From: Dromiciops gliroides
Lineage: Eukaryota; Chordata; Mammalia; Microbiotheria; Microbiotheriidae
Assembly (NCBI RefSeq): GCF_019393635.1
Contig: NC_057861.1
Location: 93,168,827 to 93,232,826, forward strand
DNA length: 64,000 bases
Direction of reading: 5' to 3'
Part shown: piece by piece, positions 57,480 to 64,000 of the stretch
Layout: the number at the start of each line of letters is the position of its first letter
How positions within the stretch are numbered: position 1 is the first letter of the stretch
Notes under the pieces: model-generated
Databases searched by the model: none
Told to the model about the DNA's origin: nothing
What the model saw: only the letters and a program-made list of their open reading frames with translations
Made by a program: the position numbers and the translations under genes

Positions 57480-57600
57480 TAGAAATCATTACAATGATCT
57501 TATAGATGGGGAAGCTGGGCCAAAGAAAGGTAAAGTGATGTCGCCCAAAGGTACACAGTTAGCTAGTGACTAAGGGAACAGAAAAGGCTCTTATAAAAAC
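57480..57600 (-). repeat. MIR-like fragment
   Basis: 'cttatagatggggaagctgg', 'aggtaaagtgatgtcgccca', 'aggtacacagttagctagtg'. Confidence 0.6.
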
Positions 57601-58299
57601 TGTCCTAAAGCAGAAGAGAAAAAGTAAAAACTCTTAGACTTGAAAACAGCATTTAATGATATGATATGGACATTCAGTCCAGTTTTTCCTTCTATAGTAT
57701 TATGTCTCCAATGGAAAACAAAGAAGGCATGCAACAGACTTGTTGATTAGTGAATAGTTGCTACAAATTAAGTGGAGAGTTATTTGGATGACTTGACCAG
57801 TAAAAAACATTTTCAAATATATAATTCTTTTCTATAAATACTTGTAAATCGATGGGATCCCATTATTGTGAAGGGTTCTAAATACAAAACCATTTTCCAT
57901 GTCCCAAAGGATGGAGCATAAAATCAATTCTTTGCTAATCTGTTCATAACAACCTCTATAATGAAGAGCTTCTGAAGGTGGGAGTAAGCTATGTAGCCTT
58001 TGGGTTTAATAAAACTGTGATGACTTAGCTGAATGACTAGTACTGTTTTTCTAAAGAAAATACTCAATCATAACATCACAAAATACAATATCCTACTTGA
58101 GTATTATTATTGAGTATTATCAATGACCATTATTCTTCTCCGTTTAAGAAAATTTTTAAAACTAGGTGTCCCTAATTTCCATTTCCCTATAATTAGTGGT
58201 TTTACTTTTATAATGACTTCTACATTTCCAAATTGAAAGAATGTGCAGTAAACTTTTTAGTAAACCAATTTTATTAATAACCTTGATTAAAATAAACAT

Positions 58300-58480
58300 G
58301 ACTATGAGTAGAAATAGACCTGGACTTAGAGGAGTAAAAAATGTGGTCTGACTTGAGCTTTGAAACTACGAAACAGTTTAAAGTCACTCAACCACTCTGG
58401 CTTTCATCTCTAAAAGGAGGACTTGATGATCTCTCAGTTCCTTTCCAGTTCTAATATTTTTATTTAAACAGTTACATTAT
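58300..58480 (+). repeat. MIR-like fragment
   Basis: 'agacctggacttagaggagt', 'aaagtcactcaaccactctg', 'tttcatctctaaaaggagga', 'tgatctctcagttcctttcc' is forward MIR order. Confidence 0.6.
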
Positions 58481-58619
58481 ACTGAGTAGAAGTAATGGAT
58501 GTCCTATTGCTTACTCATAATATCTTTAAACATATTTAATAGGAACCTAGTTTATCTAATCTTTAATCAATAAATTATAATAGTCCCTTGGGAACATAAA
58601 AAATATAAGTATTTTCCCT

Positions 58620-58790
58620 ATAATATCACCCTCCAACTACTCTGCATATTCTTATATGTACCTATTCATTTACATGTCTGCCTTTCCCATTAGAATGTGA
58701 GCTCCTTGAAGGAAGGGACTATTAAAAAATACCCAGTGCACATTATGTGTATGACACATAATATCTGCTTATAAATGGCTTCTGATTTAA
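58620..58790 (+). repeat. L2 LINE 3' end
   Basis: 'cctattcatttacatgtctg', 'cattagaatgtgagctcctt', 'gaaggaagggactatt', 'acccagtgcacattatgtgt'. Confidence 0.7.
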
Positions 58791-59499
58791 TGACAATATT
58801 AAGCACTGGACTGGATGAATGGAATTTCCCAGGTCATTACTTTGCCTTTGAATCTGCTACTCTTCAGTTCTTTTTGGAGTTACTTTTCTAAGACTTTTTG
58901 CCATAGATGTTTACTAGCTAATTACAATAGTGTTAACTCTTGTCAAGGTACCCTGACCTAACTGAATAGACTGGAGCCATTTAAAAAAAAATTCTCTCCT
59001 TTCCTGTTCCCTGGTTCAGCTAAATTAGTTCAGAATGAAACTAGAAGCATGGCTGATTTACTGCTTTCTGCTATCCATCTTTAAAGTCCAACAAAAAGAA
59101 ATTTTGAGCTTTTTGGTAAGAATCCAGACAACTTTTTCTTGTAATGAAGTCTGAACTTATTTAAATTTCTGCTACTTTTCTCTCTTTCTGTCCTCAAGAA
59201 TCTATGAACAATAATGAATTTGACTTTGTATAAAGGCAAGTGACCATATAGAAGTTGGGAAAGTTATATAAATTTTTTTGAGCAGGGAAAACAGCAATGC
59301 ATTTGGTAATTAAAAAAAATATTTTCAAATAAAAATGGGTGAAATCACAGGTTAAGCTCCCTGAATACTCTTACAATGATTTTCTAAATTATAAACTACG
59401 TGTATCTTATTGTTTTTTTCCTGAGTTTCTGATATTTAACTGTTCATTAGTAACTCTATTCAGATGGGACTGAACTAGCAGTGTTTGGGAGGCTTTGAA

Positions 59500-60180
59500 G
59501 GAAAGTGTGAGAGAGAAGATGGAGTAGACTGACCACAAAACTGAAGGTCTACAGAGTTGTTGTGCTGACCTCATTGTTATATGCCTGTGAAACCTGGACA
59601 GTTTACCCCTGCCATGCCAGGAAACTGAATTGCTTTCAATTGAATTGTCTCAGGAAGATTCTGAAGATCACCTGACAGGAAAGGATAGTAGATATTGAAG
59701 TCCTTTCTCAAACTAAACTGTCAAGCATTCAAATTCTACTGCAAAGAGTATAACTCTCATGGGTTGGTCACAATGTTTGAATGCCAAACATATACTTGCC
59801 TAAAAATCTATTTTATGGAGAACTCACATGGGATAAACACTGACATGTTGGTCAGAAAAAGCAATATAACTCTCAAGTTCTTAAGAACTTTGGAATGGAT
59901 TGCATGAGATGGAGGCACTGGCACAGGATCATTCAGCATCAGAGCCCTCATCAGAGAAGGTGCTGTGCTCCACAAGCAAAGGAGAATTGAAGTAGCTTAA
60001 AGGAAATGCAAGATGCACAAATTTAAAGACTCTAACCCAAATGTTTACATGGATTATTTGTGCTCAACCTGTGGTAGAGCATTCCAAGCTTGAATTGGTC
60101 TCATCAGCCACAGTCAGACACACTATAGCTTGACTCTAACTTAGTGATGTTATTCGAGAAGGAAAGACAACAACCAATCA
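59500..60180 (+). repeat. RTE-type LINE 3' end (ORF C terminus plus tail)
   Basis: The translation, with breaks, gives RTE/BovB-like text after the reverse transcriptase: 'LYACETWTVY'-like, 'HARKLNCFQLNCLRKI', 'LVTMFECQTYTC', 'YLCSTCGRAFQA' (a C-terminal Cys/His motif), then a stop and the tail 'taacttagtgatgttattcg', 'agaaggaaagacaacaacca'. Stops and indels make it a dead copy. Its tail matches the ends of the RTE-tailed SINEs at 2850, 42969 and 45895. Confidence 0.75.
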
Positions 60181-60369
60181 ACCAGTAACTCTATCATATT
60201 ATTAGTAGGGGAAAGCAAAGAAAATGAATATATGACAATGCAGTGATATAATATTTGGTTGGTAGAACAAGTTTAAATGAATATTTAAAATGATAATTTT
60301 TCTCCATTATTATAGATAACTGAAAGTTTAAAAACATTTCAATGTTTTATGGAACTGGTCAAAACTCTT

Positions 60370-60890
60370 GCCTAAAAAAATGGAAATTAATCATTTATTA
60401 AGCATCTACCAAGTTCCAGGCAGTGTGCTAGCCAGTGGGGATACAAACACAAAGATTAGAGAGACTGTTTCCCTCCCAAAATGATGAGAGAGGAAACATA
60501 CTTTTCCTCTTCTTTTTTCCCCTATCAATTAGCATGAACAAGAACAATATCATTGTCATGAAAAGCTCTAATTATAGTGGGAAAAAATGGGGCACTGAGA
60601 GGCACGAAGCCTGGTTTTTAAGTCCCAAGTCCTCAAACTAACTTGATACCCTGGGGAAGTCCCTTCACTTTCATATACCTCAGTTTCCCCAGAGTTATTA
60701 GCAATTCTCCATCTTGAAACTACCTTGTATGTATGTATTTTAAATTTACTTATTTGGGTACATGTTGTATCCTTTATGTGTAATATAAGCTTCTTGTAGG
60801 TAGAGATTGTGTCATTTCTGTTTCTGTATCTTTAGAACAAAGTACAATGACATACACATGACAAGTGATTAACGTTATTTGAATTGAATG
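60370..60890 (+). repeat. Old repeat cluster: unnamed repeat, MIR, L2 tail
   Basis: 60380-60455 has 'catttattaagcatctacca' and 'aggcagtgtgctagccagtg' (old repeat, not named). 60590-60720 is MIR-like ('ggggaagtcccttcactttc', 'cctcagtttcccca'). 60765-60890 is an L2 tail ('gtaatataagcttcttgtag', 'gtagagattgtgtcatttct'). Confidence 0.5.
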
Positions 60891-61479
60891 GAGGATTTGA
60901 AGATCTCTAAGGTCCTTTCTAACGTGAAAATTCTATCACTAATAACTACAAATATATTTCAAATATTTAAAAATAATTTTATCAATTATATTTTGTAAAA
61001 TTAATATTGGTATTTAAAGTAACCTATAAAACAATTTTATTACATTTGTTGTATTACTGTATAATTATTATTGTGTTAAAGCTAATAGCTATGAAATATT
61101 TCTGTAACAGAAAAATGTTTATCACTTCGTCATTATGGTATTTATACATGTTCAAAGTAAAGAGTTGCCATTATTCCTTTACCATTTTCAAATAAAATAA
61201 GATCTCAAGAGGCTGAATACACTTTCCTTAACCTACAACATAAATATCTAAAAGATGAAGGACTTCCTTCTATACCTGAGTCCAAGTTCACTCAGTAAGA
61301 TGTCCAAGTTGACATAATCACTTTTTGAACTAGAATATTTTAGTGTTGGACAAAGAGATCATTAGGTTTATGCTCTTTCTTTCTTTATGAATGACCTTTC
61401 TTTTCTGCATTATGGAATATTTCTAAAATTTACTTCACTGATACATTATATGTATGCATTATTCCTTACTCTTCTGACT

Positions 61480-61560
61480 CATAGTGTGGAAAGCACCTTG
61501 AGAGATCATGTGGCCCAAACTCTTATCCTTCAGGGAGCATCATGTGGGGACAGATAATTG
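61480..61560 (-). repeat. L3-like fragment
   Basis: 'aagcaccttgagagatcatg' and 'tggcccaaactcttatcctt' resemble the reverse of an L3 3' end. Short. Confidence 0.3.
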
Positions 61561-61679
61561 TTTATTCATTTGCAATTATCTTAGTAACATATTCTAACAT
61601 ACATTGAGGTTTACTAGATTAATTACTCTCCCTAGAGACAATAACCTTTTCATGGGTTATAACGCATGGTTCATCCCTC

Positions 61680-62900
61680 CATCCTTCCTGTCGCCCCAAA
61701 AACGTATGGACTTATATGGACTAGGTCCATTCATGGGGTCTGACCCAAGATTTTTTTCCCCTCTTTAGCTCATTTCCCCCAATTGTGGTTTATGCTGGGG
61801 AAAAAAAAATCTCCAAATAGAACTTCTAAATTTCCACAAGTGTGGTGAACAGGGGTCTCTGGCTCCCATATAAATACTCAAGGCAACACATATCAGGCAC
61901 AGCACAGTCTTCATTTTATCCCACTGGAAATATAGAAGATAAAAGAATACACAAAAATATAAAGAAAATACCAACTCAAAGGATTTCATAAAAACAAAAA
62001 ATAAAATGTACTTGTAATATTGCCTTTCAGAAAGTATTAAACTCAGCCTCTAAGAGGGTAAAACCCCAAAATTCTAGTGAATCTATTCTTTTTTCACAGA
62101 TGTATAAATCCCTCCTAAACTCATAGGCCCCTAGGGTTTGGACTCTCCGGGAAAAGAAACAAATTTTGGGACTGCTGGAAATGTAACACCTTTACAATCA
62201 GACCTGTATAGTCTGAATAACTAACATTAATAGTAAGGGGTGACAATTGGCTATAGGGCCCACGTGGAAATTATCAATCTAATTCTTCTTTGAGAGACAA
62301 ACTGCTCAGGAACTACCTTATCTTTAGAATGCTGGATTTCCAAATCCCCAGTCTGGGTTTATTATCAAGGAAGCCCCGAAAGTTGTGAATGGCCAAGAAA
62401 TTACTCTTCTCTGATAAAAGGCTAGATTCTAGGGACACCATATTTGGGACTCCCCATAGGCCCACCCCATGAACTGATGCTACCTAGGAAATCTTTTTTT
62501 CTGGTTTGAAGATTAATTATGGGATCATACTACCTAGGAATCACAAAGTATGTTAAGATTAAGTAATAGTGTCCATGAGAATGTTCTCCCTCTTGTGTAG
62601 GGTGGGCAAGAACAATATATGTTTCTATGTGGATCACTAAGATACTCTACCACTGGTTTAGATGCTGCCCTGTCTTAGGCTAGGAAGTTGAAGTATCAGG
62701 TACTCCTCTATTGGGCTGAGGGGAGATAAGAAAGCTGTGGGACAACACATGCAACCTTCAAGCTTCTATGTTCCATAGGCAACCAGTGACAGTTCCTGGG
62801 GAGATTGTGTACATATGCAGGCATGCCAACCCTTCTTCTACTCACCCCTAAATCAGAACACAAGTCCACTATGCTATACTCTGGTCTGTCCTCTCTACAA
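61680..62900. other. Unclassified sequence, possibly LTR-retroelement derived
   Basis: Compositionally distinct from the rest of the intron, with short C-rich stretches and a TATA-like 'cccatataaatactcaaggc' at about 61865. No paired LTR, primer-binding site, polypurine tract or gag/pol frame was found. Could be a solo LTR or unique DNA. Confidence 0.2.
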
Positions 62901-63391
62901 AGAAAAAGTTAAAAAGAAGGAAAGGGACATGAAATGGTGAGAGTAGTTTGTCAGCTCTCTTTTATGGTTCCTTTGACAAGTCTTTTCTTCTAAGGGTCCT
63001 GGAAAGCCAGTGATCTTGACATCCTAATAATACAAGCCATTCCCTTAATTTTCAAAGAAGTACTAATGAGTACTAATGAGTTATCTATACTTTTCATGAA
63101 GGCAGTCCATAGGAACAAAAAAAGTTGATTAGGTTGATTAGGGAGTTCATCAAATTGCTCATGGCATTCCCCCAACAACCCTTTTGTTATTCTTATTTGA
63201 GTTTGGATTTTTGGTTATATTTTGGGTATTAATTTAAGAGTGGTGGACTCAGGTATGGTCAGCATAGTTGTATCTCTAGCAATTCTTCTGTTTTCCCACA
63301 CACCTAATTAGTTCCAAGTATGTATTTTAATTTTCCAGATAAAGTGAGTCCCAAATAAAAAGGCAGGGCAGAAGGAAGAGGATATCTGGTG

Positions 63392-63635
63392 TCACTTCAA
63401 TTCTGCTTGACTCTTCCTTAGAACACTACCTAGAAGATAGAAAGCACTTAAAAGGTTACTGTCTTGTGTCCATTGTGCTAAAGGGGCTATCATAACTAAC
63501 TTTTGTAAAGTTTTATTTATGTCCTTAACTTCTTTCTTGTTTATTTTATGGTTAGATTTATCTAGATCTGAGAGAGGCAAATTGACTTCTCTCACTAGTA
63601 TAGTTTTACTGTTAATTTTCTCCTATCTTAATTGT
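63392..63635 (-). repeat. L1 ORF2 fragment (endonuclease region)
   Basis: On the minus strand a 67-codon frame includes LPLSDLDKSNHKINKKEVKD. This matches the segment after the GDLN motif in L1-C ORF2 (about 38340-38400). Fragment only, both ends cut. Confidence 0.75.
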
Positions 63636-63639
63636 CTGG

Positions 63640-64000
63640 TCCAATAGGCTTTGCTCAGACCTCATCCCTCTTGACTTTCCTGAAGCATGTGACACTGCTA
63701 TTCTTCTAGATGTTCTATATTTTCTGGGTTTTAGCAACACTTCTTTTGGTTCTCCTACTTGTATGACCATTTATTTCTAGTCTTCTTTGTGGGCAAAAGG
63801 CAAACAGGATGGGAAAGGACCTTGAGTTTATGTCACAAGGATCTTTTGAAGGAAATAAACATTTTTTTTTTCCTAGAAATGACTCAAGATGAGAGATGTG
63901 ACTGTATTACTCCTTTACTTAATCAACTCCAATGGTTGGTTACCTATAGGGTAAAATATAAAATCCTATTTAGCATTGAAAGCCTTTCACAATTTTGTCT
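63640..64000 (+). repeat. L2 LINE, runs off the window
   Basis: 'tactcctttacttaatcaac', 'tccaatggttggttacctat', 'agggtaaaatataaaatcct' and 'gcattgaaagcctttcacaa' match the late ORF region of L2 and compare with 26285-26370. An unrelated piece at about 63785-63895 may be inserted. Continues past 64000. Confidence 0.65.

Larger units (their letters stand above)
51945..64000 (-). other. KHDRBS3: KHDRBS3 upstream intron (partial, over 12 kb)
   Basis: From the acceptor of the 59-nt exon to the window end with no further coding exon recognised. It is a phase 2 intron. The acceptor has a T-rich tract preceded by (TG)n at 51971-51986. The repeats it holds are listed separately. 51990-53050 and 55250-59490 are mostly unassigned DNA. 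A G9-10 run is at 52981-52990. Confidence 0.8.

Noticed and set aside
52000..64000. Search for the next upstream KHDRBS3 exon (Asp/Tyr/Gly-rich repeat region)
   Set aside because: No minus-strand text encoding the expected acidic Tyr/Gly-rich segment with splice sites was found, so that exon is taken to lie beyond the window.

Overview
No protein-coding prokaryotic or viral content is seen. This is a mammalian nuclear window, most likely from an Australian (australidelphian) marsupial. The evidence is at least eleven copies of a tRNA-derived SINE of the WSINE1 type, many with intact target-site duplications (TSDs). There is also a near full-length marsupial-style L1, CORE-SINEs (MIR/THER/MAR-like), old L2 and L3/CR1 LINEs, an RTE LINE and an RTE-tailed SINE. 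Family names come from recognition of the sequence, not from a database search.

One host gene can be supported. The last two coding exons of KHDRBS3 (T-STAR/SLM2, a STAR-family KH-domain splicing regulator) lie on the minus strand at 51886-51944 and 48717-48808. Both have consensus splice sites and matching phases. A 3' UTR of about 520 bases follows, with a poly(A) signal at 48216-48221 and a GT-rich element just beyond. Everything above 51945 is intron leading to exons outside the window. Positions 1 to about 48190 are downstream intergenic DNA, and no other gene was recognised there.

Layout. 1-30600: diverged CORE-SINE, L2, L3/CR1, L1 and HAL1-like relics, with younger WSINE1 copies nested in them. 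8360-9490 is a block of TA/CA/GA simple repeats. 30804-45003: one old L1 (L1-A), split by a WSINE1, a truncated L1 (L1-B), a young near full-length L1 (L1-C, 35661-42092), another WSINE1, and an RTE-tailed SINE. Three of these insertions fall within about 50 bases of L1-A sequence. 45360-47000: another copy of the RTE-tailed SINE and an L3 with a CORE-SINE inside. 47000-48190: repeat-poor DNA downstream of KHDRBS3. 48190-64000: the 3' end of KHDRBS3 and its introns, with a WSINE1, a reverse-oriented L1 relic, an RTE LINE 3' end and L2 at the right edge.

The LINEs and SINEs form plausible autonomous and non-autonomous pairs: L1 with WSINE1, and RTE with the roughly 540-bp RTE-tailed SINE. Every LINE reading frame in the window is broken. 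I found no clear undescribed system. The most useful leads are the insertion hotspot inside L1-A, an exact 40-bp repeat placed in two old L3 copies, an intronic pair of homologous blocks, and a (TG)n/T-rich tract at the KHDRBS3 penultimate exon acceptor.
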